Positions 26,093 through 34,634 of a stretch of DNA of 64,000 nt are shown piece after piece (position 1 is the first letter of the stretch; every line of letters starts with the position of its first letter). The notes under the pieces were generated by a model. That model saw only the letters and a list, made by a program, of their open reading frames with translations. It made no database searches and was not told the origin of the DNA. The DNA is from Paenibacillus nanensis. Lineage in GTDB: Bacteria > Bacillota > Bacilli > Paenibacillales > Paenibacillaceae. The stretch spans positions 1 to 64,000 of the forward strand of contig NZ_QXQA01000021.1 in the NCBI RefSeq assembly GCF_003583765.1, given 5' to 3'. Made by a program: the position numbers and the translations under genes.

Positions 26093-27211
26093 ATGTCCAC
26101 AAAACGAGAACTGACAACTGCTCAGCTGCAGGCTTTGGAGCATGTTGCGCAATATGCCAAATCCCGAAGGAGCGAGGCGCGGCAATCTCTGGAGGACATT
26201 TTCGGCATGTCCAATATCGGATGGGAAACGTTCGAAAACGCGGCGGCTAAGTTTAAGCATAACGCGTGTGTAGCCCTGCATTTCCATCCCGACCGCCCGG
26301 CTGCCGGCAAGCGCAGCGTCGCCCAGGCGCTTCTGGAGGACGGCGTATATGAAAGCCAATTCGTCACCCGCATTTCGAACGGCAGCGTTACCGCCTATTC
26401 GGGCGGCGCAAGAGATTTGTGGGAAGAGCGGCTGTTCGGCGGCGCCTATCAGCAGGAAGGCGTTCCGGACAGCGATCGGCCCAAATACGGCGCGCTTGAC
26501 TTTATGCTGCATCCCGACGGACCGGCGCCCCGATTCGGCTCCTGCTACTTCCTGCTTAAGCCGGAGGTCTCCTCGCGCTGCACGTTCACCTATCTGGATT
26601 CGCACCAGGACCCGAAGCAACGAGGCACCTTGGCGGAATTCGACGATGTGCTCGCCGCATTGTTCACGGATGCCTTTATTCTGGAATATGCGATCGGCGA
26701 GCGCGATTTGACGCCTCCGAGACTGATCCGCCGCCTGCAGGATTGTACCGATCAGCCGCTTGGGAATTTGTCTGACCGGAATGCCGGACGGAATCTGAAT
26801 CATTACATCGAGGCTCAAGTTCATGGCCCTGTTTCGTTACGGGAGGACGCGGACCTGCTCGTTGCCGATCCTTCGTTCAAGGGGACGGAAATCGGAGAAA
26901 CGCTTCAGCAGCTTTGCTCCAAATATAGCATCAAGCTCCACTGGCATATGGGATTTGCGCTGAGGGCGGATGAGGTGCCCGCCGATTTCAGAGGACCGGG
27001 TATGCCTTCTTTGGGCAGAAGGATCGCGTGTGGCGGCTTTATCGACGCCGCCGCGATCGGCGCCGCCGTCGTCGATCTGCGGCGCGATCCGGATGCGTGG
27101 GCCGACCGCGGAAGCGTAGATGAAGTGCTGCAGGAGCTAAAGTATATGTGGCATGTGCTGGTCCGGTTTGGCGGGCCATTTGGAGGCGGCAATACTCGGT
27201 CTAACTCTTAA
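26093..27211 (+). CDS. DUF3626-domain protein of unknown function
   Basis: A 372-residue protein recognised as DUF3626 by the motifs LHFHPDRP (about 62-69), YGALDFMLHPDGPAPRFGS (about 137-155), FTYLDSH and EAQVHGPVSL. No biochemical role is established for the family. Its charged conserved His, Asp and Glu residues suggest an enzyme. No signal peptide or membrane segment is seen. GGGGGAG precedes the ATG, and the gene starts 12 bp after the AraC stop, so read-through is likely. It is convergent with the AlkA-like gene. Confidence 0.75.
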   Translation: MSTKRELTTAQLQALEHVAQYAKSRRSEARQSLEDIFGMSNIGWETFENAAAKFKHNACVALHFHPDRPAAGKRSVAQALLEDGVYESQFVTRISNGSVTAYSGGARDLWEERLFGGAYQQEGVPDSDRPKYGALDFMLHPDGPAPRFGSCYFLLKPEVSSRCTFTYLDSHQDPKQRGTLAEFDDVLAALFTDAFILEYAIGERDLTPPRLIRRLQDCTDQPLGNLSDRNAGRNLNHYIEAQVHGPVSLREDADLLVADPSFKGTEIGETLQQLCSKYSIKLHWHMGFALRADEVPADFRGPGMPSLGRRIACGGFIDAAAIGAAVVDLRRDPDAWADRGSVDEVLQELKYMWHVLVRFGGPFGGGNTRSNS

Positions 27212-27223
27212 GCTGAGCTGCGT

Positions 27224-28189
27224 TTAATACAACAGCCGCCACAAGTAGAACGTAGCGTACGCCTCCCAGCCGCTCCAGCCCTTCGACAGCTCAAGCAGCT
27301 CCGCCTTCGTCGGCTTCCGGTCGAGCCCGAGCTGCTGCTTGAGCGCGTTATGCAGCCCGACGTCGTCGATCGGGAACGCGTCCGGAAGCCTGAGGCAGCG
27401 CATCACCGCGTAGTTCGCGGTCCAAGGCCCGATGCCGCGCATGCCGGTCAGAAGCTTCTCCGCTTCCTTCAAGCTGCCGGCCGCCGTCAGCCTTTCCTTG
27501 GACAATGTTCCCGAGGCGATGGCCTCGGCCGCGCCAATCAAATATTCGCATTTCTTAACCGTCATGCGAAGCGGCTCCAGATCCGTCGGCGACAGCGCCG
27601 CGATTTCCTCGGGCCGAGGGAACAGCCAGTACCGATGGCCGTCCGCATCAATCGGCCGCCCATAGGCTTCCACCAGCCTTCGCTTCAGCGTATACGCGAA
27701 CGCCAGATTAATCTGCTGGCCGATAATGCCCCAGCAGAGCGCTTCGAATAGGTCGGGAATGCCCATAAGGCGCAGCCCGTAAAAACGCCGCGCCGGCTCC
27801 ACCAGCAGCGGATCCGAAGCCGCCAGCGCATAAAAGGGCGACAGATCGCGCTCCAGGTCGAACCATTCCTTCACCTCCCGCATCGCCGCTGCGCGCAAAC
27901 CTTCGCCAGCTCTACTGCCAGACGCAGCGCCTAACAGCCGAACGGCAAGTCCGCCTTCCGGCGACTCGCCCACTTGTATGACAGCCGCATCCTCCCCAGC
28001 TGAAATCGCTTTATACACGAAGCCGTCCTCGATTCTGTACATGCATTCGTTCGACGACCTCGCCAAATAACGCAAATTCGGCTCGAACCGGAACAGCTCC
28101 GGCGTCTGTACGACGAACATCTCAGACGAGGCCGCTCCGCGCTCCCCGCTCTTTTCGTGCAAATGCTCCTTACGCTTCCCGTTATCCAT
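27224..28189 (-). CDS. DNA-3-methyladenine glycosylase II (AlkA-like)
   Basis: A 321-residue base-excision repair glycosylase. An N-terminal AlkA-type domain is followed by a helix-hairpin-helix DNA glycosylase domain (about 150-315). The hairpin is LTGMRGIGPWTANYAVMR, and the catalytic Asp lies in FPIDDVGL. The family removes alkylated purines from DNA. ATG 28189 is chosen because AAGGAGG lies 6 nt upstream. No adaptive-response gene (ada, ogt) is beside it. Confidence 0.85.
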   Translation of the reverse strand: MDNGKRKEHLHEKSGERGAASSEMFVVQTPELFRFEPNLRYLARSSNECMYRIEDGFVYKAISAGEDAAVIQVGESPEGGLAVRLLGAASGSRAGEGLRAAAMREVKEWFDLERDLSPFYALAASDPLLVEPARRFYGLRLMGIPDLFEALCWGIIGQQINLAFAYTLKRRLVEAYGRPIDADGHRYWLFPRPEEIAALSPTDLEPLRMTVKKCEYLIGAAEAIASGTLSKERLTAAGSLKEAEKLLTGMRGIGPWTANYAVMRCLRLPDAFPIDDVGLHNALKQQLGLDRKPTKAELLELSKGWSGWEAYATFYLWRLLY

Positions 28190-28269
28190 TCTCAACCTCC
28201 TTGCCTTCGGTTATCCTACTTTAGTTGTACCACATGGCAGAGCCCTGTAAGCCGCACAATCTTGCGGTT

Positions 28270-29268
28270 TTATCCCTCCCTCAGCGCAAGCAGCTCCTCG
28301 GCAAGCCACTCCTTCGCCGCCAGCTCCTGAAGGGCGGAGGATAGCATTCGCGCCTGCTTTTGCAGCACATCCGCCTCGTCCGTTCCGTTCAAATACCGGG
28401 TCAGGAAATGCAGAAAAACATCCACCTGCCGAAGCCGGATCATGGCCGGTATGGCCTCCATTTCATCCGCGTGAAGCCGCACCTGACTGCCGAACCCCCG
28501 GCAAAATAAACGGACGGCCTCCCTTTCTCCCGCAGCGCCAAGCAAGCCGGAGAGGATAACCGCCGGCTCCATGACCCTTAGATCCCGCGTGCAAAACTCA
28601 AAATCGAGAAGCGCCGTCACTTCGGACGGAGATTCGGGAGAAACGAGCAGGTTGGATGCGTTCAAATCGCCATGCACCAGCTGATGAGGAAGCTTCTCCA
28701 GCCCTTCGAGCGAATCCATAATTTGAGTGTAAGCCGCGTGCAGCACCATTAGCTCCTCCCGCAGATGCTCAAACGGCGCCGGCGGACGAAGGCAAAAATC
28801 GCGGGTGGTCCGGATATCGCAATCCGGATACGCCTCCTTCAGCCGATAGTATGGCGGATAAGCTGCGGGAAGACCGGGCCGCACGGCGGTCAGCGCAGCT
28901 GACAGTTCTCCGGCCGCTCGTCCGAAGGAATAAGCAAAAACATCGCTCCCTCCGGCCGGAGACACCCCTTCGATATAACGGAACAAGCATGCGAGCTTGC
29001 CGCTGCCGTCGCCGAGCGGAACGATTGTGCTGCCGGATCGCGACGGGATCGGGGACGGCACCCCGAAGCTAAGCGGCAATCCGCTTAATCGGATTAACAG
29101 CTCATGCTCGAAGCGGATTTTCTCCAAATCGCCGTGAGCGTAGACGCGCAGCACGGATCGGTAATGTTCGTTGGCGATAAAATACGTCGAGTTGTTCCAA
29201 CCGCCGTCTCTCTCCCGCAGCTCCCCCGCCCGTTCCGGCCAGTTTTCACGCAGCAGCGCTTTAAGCAT
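28270..29268 (-). CDS. APH-family phosphotransferase
   Basis: A 332-residue protein with the aminoglycoside phosphotransferase / choline kinase-like fold. The Brenner motif HGDLNASNLL (about 200-209, catalytic Asp) and the metal-binding LLDFEF (about 222-227) are present. Family members phosphorylate small molecules such as homoserine, choline or aminoglycosides, and the substrate is not clear from sequence. The start overlaps the LysR gene by 8 bp, so both are co-expressed. Drug resistance should not be assumed. Confidence 0.75.
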   Translation of the reverse strand: MLKALLRENWPERAGELRERDGGWNNSTYFIANEHYRSVLRVYAHGDLEKIRFEHELLIRLSGLPLSFGVPSPIPSRSGSTIVPLGDGSGKLACLFRYIEGVSPAGGSDVFAYSFGRAAGELSAALTAVRPGLPAAYPPYYRLKEAYPDCDIRTTRDFCLRPPAPFEHLREELMVLHAAYTQIMDSLEGLEKLPHQLVHGDLNASNLLVSPESPSEVTALLDFEFCTRDLRVMEPAVILSGLLGAAGEREAVRLFCRGFGSQVRLHADEMEAIPAMIRLRQVDVFLHFLTRYLNGTDEADVLQKQARMLSSALQELAAKEWLAEELLALREG

Positions 29269-30157
29269 GACTGCTACCTCCTTGATAGGTTTGATGGACC
29301 CAATCGGCCACGTAATCGATTAGCTTTTTAGCGGCGGGGGAGCATTTCCCGAACGACCTGGCCGCCAGTCCGACCGCGCGGTAATGGCCGCCGGCCAGCG
29401 GGAGGACGCATATGCCGTCCGATTGCCCCGCCACGATCATCTCCGGCAGTATGCTTACCCCAAGTCCGTTCCTTACCATGGCGAGAATCGCTTGATCGTC
29501 CTCCAGCTGATATTTGATATTCGGAGCAAACCGGCTTTCCGCGCAAATTCTTCTGACATCGTTATCGCAGCCCGCGGCCGGCATAATAAAAGGCTCATCC
29601 TGCAGCTGCCCGACCTCCAGTTCGGATAGCCGGCCAAGCGGATGCCCGGCTTCCAGCACGCATACCATCCTGTCTTTATGGAGGGCGATGGTCTCCAGGC
29701 CTTCCGCCGCCGGCAGATTGACGAACCCGATATCGATGCCTCCATTCGCGAGTGAATCCTCGATTTCCTGGTAGCTGCCATCCTGCAGGGTGATTTCGAT
29801 AAGCGGATACTGGCTGTGAAACTGTTTGAGAATACCCGGCAGCCATTGAATCGAGACGCTGGTGAAGGTGCCGAGCCTGACCGTTCCTCGTTCAATCCCT
29901 TTAATGGCCGCTACTTCCTGATGGAGCTGTTCGTTTAATTGCAGCATCTCCCGCATAAGACGGATCATCCGTTCACCGTCCGCCGTAAGCCGTACGGCGG
30001 TTCGATTCCTCGCAAGCAGCGTCACTCCAAACTCCCGCTCCAAGCTGGAAATGGCATGGCTGACCGCCGATTGCGTAATATTCAGCTGCTCGCCCGCTTT
30101 CGTTAAGCTTTCAAGCTCCACGGCCGTGCAGAGAATCTGATATTTAAACAGAGACAA
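29261..30157 (-). CDS. LysR-family transcriptional regulator
   Basis: A 298-residue regulator. The N-terminal winged helix-turn-helix (about 1-60) has TKAGEQLNITQSAVSHAISS, and a periplasmic-binding-like effector domain (about 85-290) follows. The TTG at 30157 is chosen because it gives the normal short LysR N-terminus (MSLFKYQILCTAVE) and AAAGGCGGGAG stands just upstream. It is divergent from the monooxygenase gene at 30286, the usual arrangement for a LysR target, and is followed by an overlapping phosphotransferase gene. Confidence 0.85.
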   Translation of the reverse strand: MSLFKYQILCTAVELESLTKAGEQLNITQSAVSHAISSLEREFGVTLLARNRTAVRLTADGERMIRLMREMLQLNEQLHQEVAAIKGIERGTVRLGTFTSVSIQWLPGILKQFHSQYPLIEITLQDGSYQEIEDSLANGGIDIGFVNLPAAEGLETIALHKDRMVCVLEAGHPLGRLSELEVGQLQDEPFIMPAAGCDNDVRRICAESRFAPNIKYQLEDDQAILAMVRNGLGVSILPEMIVAGQSDGICVLPLAGGHYRAVGLAARSFGKCSPAAKKLIDYVADWVHQTYQGGSSHA

Positions 30158-30197
30158 GACGCTCCCGCCTTTTCCATGAAATGAATTCATCCTTTGA

Positions 30198-30234
30198 TTG
30201 ACAAACATTCATTTTATTTATCTTTATTATAAAG
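30198..30234. promoter_or_regulatory. LysR-type divergent control region
   Basis: The AT-rich gap between the LysR and monooxygenase genes holds TTGACA at 30198-30203 and the palindrome CTTTA-TTA-TAAAG at 30222-30234. The palindrome has a dyad of the size LysR proteins bind. A well-spaced -10 for TTGACA was not found. Confidence 0.35.
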
Positions 30235-30285
30235 CTATAATCAAAATATTCAATGACACCCCACCGATAAAAGGAGAGTTTCAGG

Positions 30286-30612
30286 ATGGAGAATACGGCG
30301 CGGGAAGGCCAGAACTTTTATTATGCGGTTATTTTTACAAGCCAGCGGACGGAAGGAGATAACGGATACGGAGCGATGGCGGATCAAATGGTTCAGCTTG
30401 CCTCCGAGCAGCCTGGATTTATCGGCGTCGAAAGCGTCCGGGACGCGTCGGGCTCAGGCATTACCGTCTCTTATTGGGACAGCCTTGAAGCGATAAGGAA
30501 CTGGAAAAGAAACGAAGCCCATCGCGTCGCGCAGGACCGGGGCAAGCAGGAATGGTACCGGCAGTACAAGGTCCGCATTTGCAAGGTCGAACGGGAATAC
30601 GGACTGGAGTAA
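30286..30612 (+). CDS. Antibiotic-biosynthesis-monooxygenase-fold protein
   Basis: A 108-residue single-domain ABM-fold protein. Recognisable landmarks are FYYAVIFTSQR at the N-terminus, QPGFIGVESVRD in the middle and ITVSYWDSLEAIRNWKRNEAH. Such small dimeric proteins include quinone monooxygenases and heme-degrading or stress-related enzymes; the despite-the-name link to antibiotics is loose. AAAGGAG precedes the ATG. It is probably the main target of the divergent LysR regulator, and a strong terminator follows. Confidence 0.8.
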   Translation: MENTAREGQNFYYAVIFTSQRTEGDNGYGAMADQMVQLASEQPGFIGVESVRDASGSGITVSYWDSLEAIRNWKRNEAHRVAQDRGKQEWYRQYKVRICKVEREYGLE

Positions 30613-30630
30613 CCGGTCGATGAGCAGTCG

Positions 30631-30663
30631 AAAGCCCGCCAACTTGACGGTTGGCGGGCTTTT
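30631..30663. terminator. Strong rho-independent terminator
   Basis: AAAGCCCGCCAA pairs perfectly with TTGGCGGGCTTT across a short loop, followed by T residues. It ends the ABM-fold gene and could also act on leftward transcripts from the ABC transporter side. Confidence 0.85.
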
Positions 30664-30710
30664 ACCTGCATTTCGTCTCCACGCGCGTTGAGCCAGATTT
30701 GCCCATACGG

Positions 30711-31406
30711 CTATGCGGCGTCTACCTTGTCGATATTTCGGAAGCTGAGATAAGTCAGCAGCACCCCCAGCACGCCAAGCGAGAGCGGAATCGCGATAAT
30801 CGAGCTTAGACTAAAGCCCATGTTATTCGAGCATACAACCATTACGATAAAAACAGAGCTGATAACGGTGGACGTTATCGATTTTTTACGCATGCCGACG
30901 GCGAGCGGAAGCAAGCTCATGCCGGCAGCCGCGATGGCATGCATGACCACATGCGCGCCATGGCGGTACAGCAGCTCCGTTGTGATCGTGTCGTCCACGT
31001 ACCCCATTTTCGTATTAACGGCCAGAAACAAAGCTCCCATAATCGCATTTGCAAGCACGATATTGACGAATGTCCAGGAGAAGACAATGCTGAGCTTGGC
31101 GAAAATCAGCTTTTTCCGATTAACCGGGTAGGTGAACAGCAGCGCCATCGTTTTATCCCGGAACTCGCTAATTATAAGGCGGGAGAGAAGCGCGGAAGCG
31201 TAAATAATGAAGGTCGCCCGCACCAGCGTATCGATCAAGCCGAGCATTTCCTCGTAGCTGACGAATACCGGATCGGTCTGGCTTGATCCTTCCACCATAT
31301 AGATAAGCAGCAGAAAGCCGATCATAATGCCGTAGGTCAATACGGAGCCCCATAAAAATCCCGTCATTTTTCCTTTTTTAAGCTCCAGCTTGATTAAATG
31401 CATCAT
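30711..31406 (-). CDS. ABC-2 type transporter permease
   Basis: A 231-residue membrane protein with about six hydrophobic segments, of the bacitracin-type (BcrB-like) ABC-2 permease family. ATG 31406 is chosen because GGAGG lies 8 nt upstream. It overlaps the 3' end of the ATPase gene (31378), so the two form one exporter. With the adjacent OmpR-type two-component system it resembles peptide-antibiotic sensing and detoxification modules. Confidence 0.83.
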   Translation of the reverse strand: MMHLIKLELKKGKMTGFLWGSVLTYGIMIGFLLLIYMVEGSSQTDPVFVSYEEMLGLIDTLVRATFIIYASALLSRLIISEFRDKTMALLFTYPVNRKKLIFAKLSIVFSWTFVNIVLANAIMGALFLAVNTKMGYVDDTITTELLYRHGAHVVMHAIAAAGMSLLPLAVGMRKKSITSTVISSVFIVMVVCSNNMGFSLSSIIAIPLSLGVLGVLLTYLSFRNIDKVDAA

Positions 31407-32322
31407 GGCTTCCACCTCCGCGCGTCAATTCCAGGAAATAATCTTCGAGGGAATGATGTCTCCGATTGATCGATTCCACCGGAACATCGTTCAATATCAA
31501 ACCTTTGGACAGCTCCTCCGGCGTAACGGACGCATCGTATACGCGAAGCGCGTTTCCGCCGGCCAGCTTGAAATTCCGCAGCTTCAGCTTATCTTCAAGC
31601 ACATAAGCCGCAAGCTTCGGATCGGAGGTCGTAATTTCGATGTAATTCGTCGTGGAACGGCGAATGCTCTCCATCGATACTTCCTGAAGCAGCCGCCCCC
31701 GGTCGATAACGCCGATCGTATCCGCTACCTGCTCCACTTCGGCGAGCAGATGACTTGATATAAGCAGCGTTATCCCATATTCGTCCCGAAGCCTGCGGAA
31801 CAGCACGCGCATCTCTTGAATGCCCTCCGGGTCGAGTCCGTTAATCGGTTCGTCCAGGAGCAGCAGCTCCGGCTTCGTCATAATCGCTCTGGCGATGCCG
31901 AGCCTCTGCCTCATGCCGAGCGAATATTGTTTGACCGGCTTGCCTTCAACGCCTCTCAGCTGAACCATCTCCATCGCTTCCTTAATGGCTCCTGACCGAT
32001 AATAGCCCATATATTCCGCATGCAGCTCCAAATTTTGCTGAGCCGTAAGCTTCTCATAAAAGACCGGCGTCTCGATCATTTGGCCGATGCGCTTGAGCGG
32101 CTCCACCGCCGTGGGCATGAGACGCTCGCCGAACAACTCGATTTCCCCGCCCGTCGGCTTCACCAAATTAAGGAGCATCTTCATGACGGTTGACTTCCCC
32201 GCGCCGTTCGGGCCAAGAAAACCGTATATTTCGCCCTTGCGGACTTGCATGCTAACATTCGTTACGACGTCCGACTTCCCATAGCTTTTACTGAGCAGCC
32301 GCGTCCGGATTATTTCCGTCAT
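31378..32322 (-). CDS. ABC transporter ATPase (BcrA type)
   Basis: A 314-residue ATPase with Walker A GPNGAGKST (about 37-45), signature YSLGMRQR (about 134-141), Walker B LLLLDEP (about 153-159) and the H-loop in LLISSHLL. A C-terminal accessory domain of about 90 residues is typical of BcrA-like drug exporters. It pairs with the overlapping ABC-2 permease. Possible response-regulator half-sites lie in its leader, which suggests control by the neighbouring two-component system. Confidence 0.9.
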   Translation of the reverse strand: MTEIIRTRLLSKSYGKSDVVTNVSMQVRKGEIYGFLGPNGAGKSTVMKMLLNLVKPTGGEIELFGERLMPTAVEPLKRIGQMIETPVFYEKLTAQQNLELHAEYMGYYRSGAIKEAMEMVQLRGVEGKPVKQYSLGMRQRLGIARAIMTKPELLLLDEPINGLDPEGIQEMRVLFRRLRDEYGITLLISSHLLAEVEQVADTIGVIDRGRLLQEVSMESIRRSTTNYIEITTSDPKLAAYVLEDKLKLRNFKLAGGNALRVYDASVTPEELSKGLILNDVPVESINRRHHSLEDYFLELTRGGGSHDAFNQAGA

Positions 32323-32394
32323 CCCTTCACTCTCCCGCTTGATTCGTTATGTCCTTATCTTAACGCGGGTCCCTCTCTTCTTTCTTTCTAAAAT

Positions 32395-32410
32395 CTTACT
32401 TATTTCTTAC
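32395..32410 (-). promoter_or_regulatory. Direct-repeat candidate site for an OmpR-type regulator
   Basis: CTTAC occurs at 32395-32399 and again at 32406-32410, 11 bp apart (GTAAG on the minus strand). One-turn direct repeats are what OmpR-family regulators bind. The site is about 75 bp upstream of the ABC ATPase start. Confidence 0.35.
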
Positions 32411-32489
32411 CGCATAAAAATTGATATGTTTCCAAGTCTATTGGAACGAGAAGGTCGGTCATCTCTGAAATGCCTCGATAAAGGTGTTC

Positions 32490-33449
32490 TCACTTTCGCT
32501 CGTCATCACCGAACCCCGCCCGCTTCAGCGAGACGGTAAAGCTGGTACGGATATGGGGTACGCTTTGGAGCGAGATGCTGCCGCCGAGCTTTTCGACAAG
32601 CCGCTTTGTTATCGTCAATCCGAGTCCGCTTCCCTGCACATTGCGGTTGCGGGAATCCTCCAGCGTATACAGCCGCTCGAAGACCCGGGGCTGATCCGGC
32701 AGCGGAATGCCGGGTCCCCGGTCAGCCACCTCAATCAGAACGTACGAATCCCGCTCTTCCATCTTCAGCCCCAAATACCGCCCCGCCGCGCCGTAACGGA
32801 CGGCATTCGACAGCAGGTTATCCAGAATGCGCGTCAACGCCTCTTCGTTCGCGTAAACCATCAGCGGCCGATCCGGAATGTCGAGCTCCACCTCGTAACG
32901 ATCGGCTGCGAGCAGATCGTAATATTCCAATAAGCGCCTTCTCGCCAGCTCGCCGGCGTCCAGCAGCGCAAGAGGGAGCTCAGTATCGTTCGACTCCAGC
33001 CTCGCGAGATCGAAGAACGCGTTCATCAGCTCCAGCACTTCAAGCGTCTTCCGGCGAACTTGTCCGAGCAGCCGTCTCCGCTCCTCAGGCTCGGCATCCG
33101 GATTGCGTTCCAGCATCTCCGCATACCCGAGCACGACCGTGAGCGGCGTCTTCAAATCATGCGACACATTCGATAGCATTTTGCGCATCGCCTGCTCCGT
33201 CATCGCGTAATCGGATGCGGACTTGCCGGCGAGATCGAGCCATTGATTGACGGACCGCAGCAGCTCCCTCAGCTCGGGCTGGTCGGTTATAAGCTGCACG
33301 CGCTCATTGGAAGCCATAGGCCGGCAGGCCAGCTCGTTCAATTTCTCCGAAATATAGCGAAGCTGCCTGCGCAAGGCCCGGCTTCTTCTTTTCTCATATA
33401 AATACATCAGCAATAAAAAAAGAATCAGCGCAATGGCTGCAGGAATCAT
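32490..33449 (-). CDS. Sensor histidine kinase
   Basis: A 319-residue kinase with a single N-terminal membrane segment (about 2-20) and almost no extracytoplasmic part. The DHp motif is NVSHDLKTPLTVVLGYAEML (about 95-115), with the phospho-acceptor His inside. The ATP-binding boxes are DNLLSNAVRYG, DRGPGIP and GSGLGLTI. ATG 33449 forms a 4-bp ATGA overlap with the response regulator stop, with GGGGGAAGG upstream. The lack of a sensor domain suggests ligand input through the neighbouring ABC transporter, as in Bce-type modules; that is inference. Confidence 0.9.
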   Translation of the reverse strand: MIPAAIALILFLLLMYLYEKRRSRALRRQLRYISEKLNELACRPMASNERVQLITDQPELRELLRSVNQWLDLAGKSASDYAMTEQAMRKMLSNVSHDLKTPLTVVLGYAEMLERNPDAEPEERRRLLGQVRRKTLEVLELMNAFFDLARLESNDTELPLALLDAGELARRRLLEYYDLLAADRYEVELDIPDRPLMVYANEEALTRILDNLLSNAVRYGAAGRYLGLKMEERDSYVLIEVADRGPGIPLPDQPRVFERLYTLEDSRNRNVQGSGLGLTITKRLVEKLGGSISLQSVPHIRTSFTVSLKRAGFGDDERK

Positions 33450-34165
33450 GATAAGCCTTCCCCCAGTCTGTAGCCGATTCCCCATAATGTGCGAATATAG
33501 CGCGGGTTCGACGGATCGTCCTCGATCTTCTCCCTCAGCCTTCTCATATGGACATTGATCACATTTTCGTCCCCGTAATAGTCTTCGTTCCATATCAGCT
33601 CGTAGATCATCGCCTTCGTATAGACCCTGGCCGGATTCTGAACGAACAGTTTAAGAATCTGGAATTCCGTGGCGGTTAGCTTTATAGGCTCGCCGCGCTT
33701 AGCGACGGAGAAGTTATCGGGATCGATGCACAGCTCGCCAACCGTTAGCAGCTTCCGCCCGGGCTCCTCAGGCTCCGGCTCGGCGGCCGGGGCCGCATAC
33801 TGCGTCGCTCTTCGAATCGACGCGCTTACCCTAGCGGAAAGCTCCAGGAGCGAGAACGGCTTCGCGATATAATCGTCCGCACCAAAACGTAAGCCCAGCG
33901 CCTTGTCTACCTCCCCATCCTTGGCCGACAGGATAAGAATGGGGACTTTGCTGCGTTCCCTTATCCTTTGCAGGACATCGAGTCCATTGGCGTTCGGCAG
34001 CATCAAATCCAGCAGCACAAGATCGAACGAGCCTTCCTCGAAGGCGCGAAGCGCCTTTCCGCCGTCTTGAACAATCGTAATGCGGTAACCTTCCTGGATC
34101 AAATAGCGCTCGACCATCTCGCTAATGGACGCGTCATCTTCAATGAGAAGCAAGCTTGCGGACAT
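33446..34165 (-). CDS. OmpR/PhoB-family response regulator
   Basis: A 239-residue regulator. The receiver domain (about 1-118) has phospho-acceptor Asp53 in LVLLDLMLP and a conserved Lys in IAKPFS. A C-terminal winged helix (about 140-237) has NVINVHMRRLREKIEDD and YIRTLWGIGYRL. It is translationally coupled to the kinase gene downstream. The ABC transporter genes follow on the same strand and are the likely targets. Confidence 0.92.
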   Translation of the reverse strand: MSASLLLIEDDASISEMVERYLIQEGYRITIVQDGGKALRAFEEGSFDLVLLDLMLPNANGLDVLQRIRERSKVPILILSAKDGEVDKALGLRFGADDYIAKPFSLLELSARVSASIRRATQYAAPAAEPEPEEPGRKLLTVGELCIDPDNFSVAKRGEPIKLTATEFQILKLFVQNPARVYTKAMIYELIWNEDYYGDENVINVHMRRLREKIEDDPSNPRYIRTLWGIGYRLGEGLS

Positions 34166-34213
34166 GCCGTATCCCTCTCCTTTCCTGCCATCCGCCCGTG
34201 CAGCGCGGCCCTC

Positions 34214-34624
34214 TTATCTCTTTTTAAATACGAGCAAAAGAACGGTAATGATCGTAAACGCGGTTAGCGCAAGAAACGGGATCGTGACGAATCCCCACCA
34301 GTTGATGTATTGCCCGCTGCATGGCACGCCCTTCGTGCAAGGTTTAATGGCCGCAAAGCCGGGAATCTTTTGCTCCATGTAATGGAACGAAGATACCAGC
34401 ATGCCGAGGATGGACAGCGGAAGCACGTATTTGCGGATAGCATGTTCGTCATAGAAGGCCGCAATGCCTAGAATGACGCTGAGCGGATACATCAGAATCC
34501 GCTGATACCAGCACAGCTCGCATGGAATAAACCCGCGGATCTCGCTAAAGTATAAGCTGCCCAGCGTCGCGACGACGGCGACGAGCCAGGCCAGGTATAA
34601 AACATTTCGCCGGATGAGCTCCAT
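34214..34624 (-). CDS. bdbC: Disulfide-bond oxidoreductase BdbC (DsbB-like)
   Basis: A 136-residue membrane protein with four hydrophobic segments. The two redox cysteine pairs are CELC (about 35-38) and CTKGVPC (about 96-102). The first passes electrons to quinone and the second reoxidises the partner thiol oxidase. BdbC works with BdbD, encoded just upstream, to form disulfide bonds in secreted proteins. Confidence 0.92.
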   Translation of the reverse strand: MELIRRNVLYLAWLVAVVATLGSLYFSEIRGFIPCELCWYQRILMYPLSVILGIAAFYDEHAIRKYVLPLSILGMLVSSFHYMEQKIPGFAAIKPCTKGVPCSGQYINWWGFVTIPFLALTAFTIITVLLLVFKKR

Positions 34625-34634
34625 AATGCGCCTC

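Noticed and set aside
25658..26824. Minus-strand open frame opposite the AraC and DUF3626 genes
   Set aside because: It spans two clear plus-strand genes and their junction, and has no recognisable domain.
28270..29268. Aminoglycoside resistance gene
   Set aside because: The kinase-like motifs are common to many small-molecule kinases. No resistance context is present and the closest specific subfamily cannot be told.
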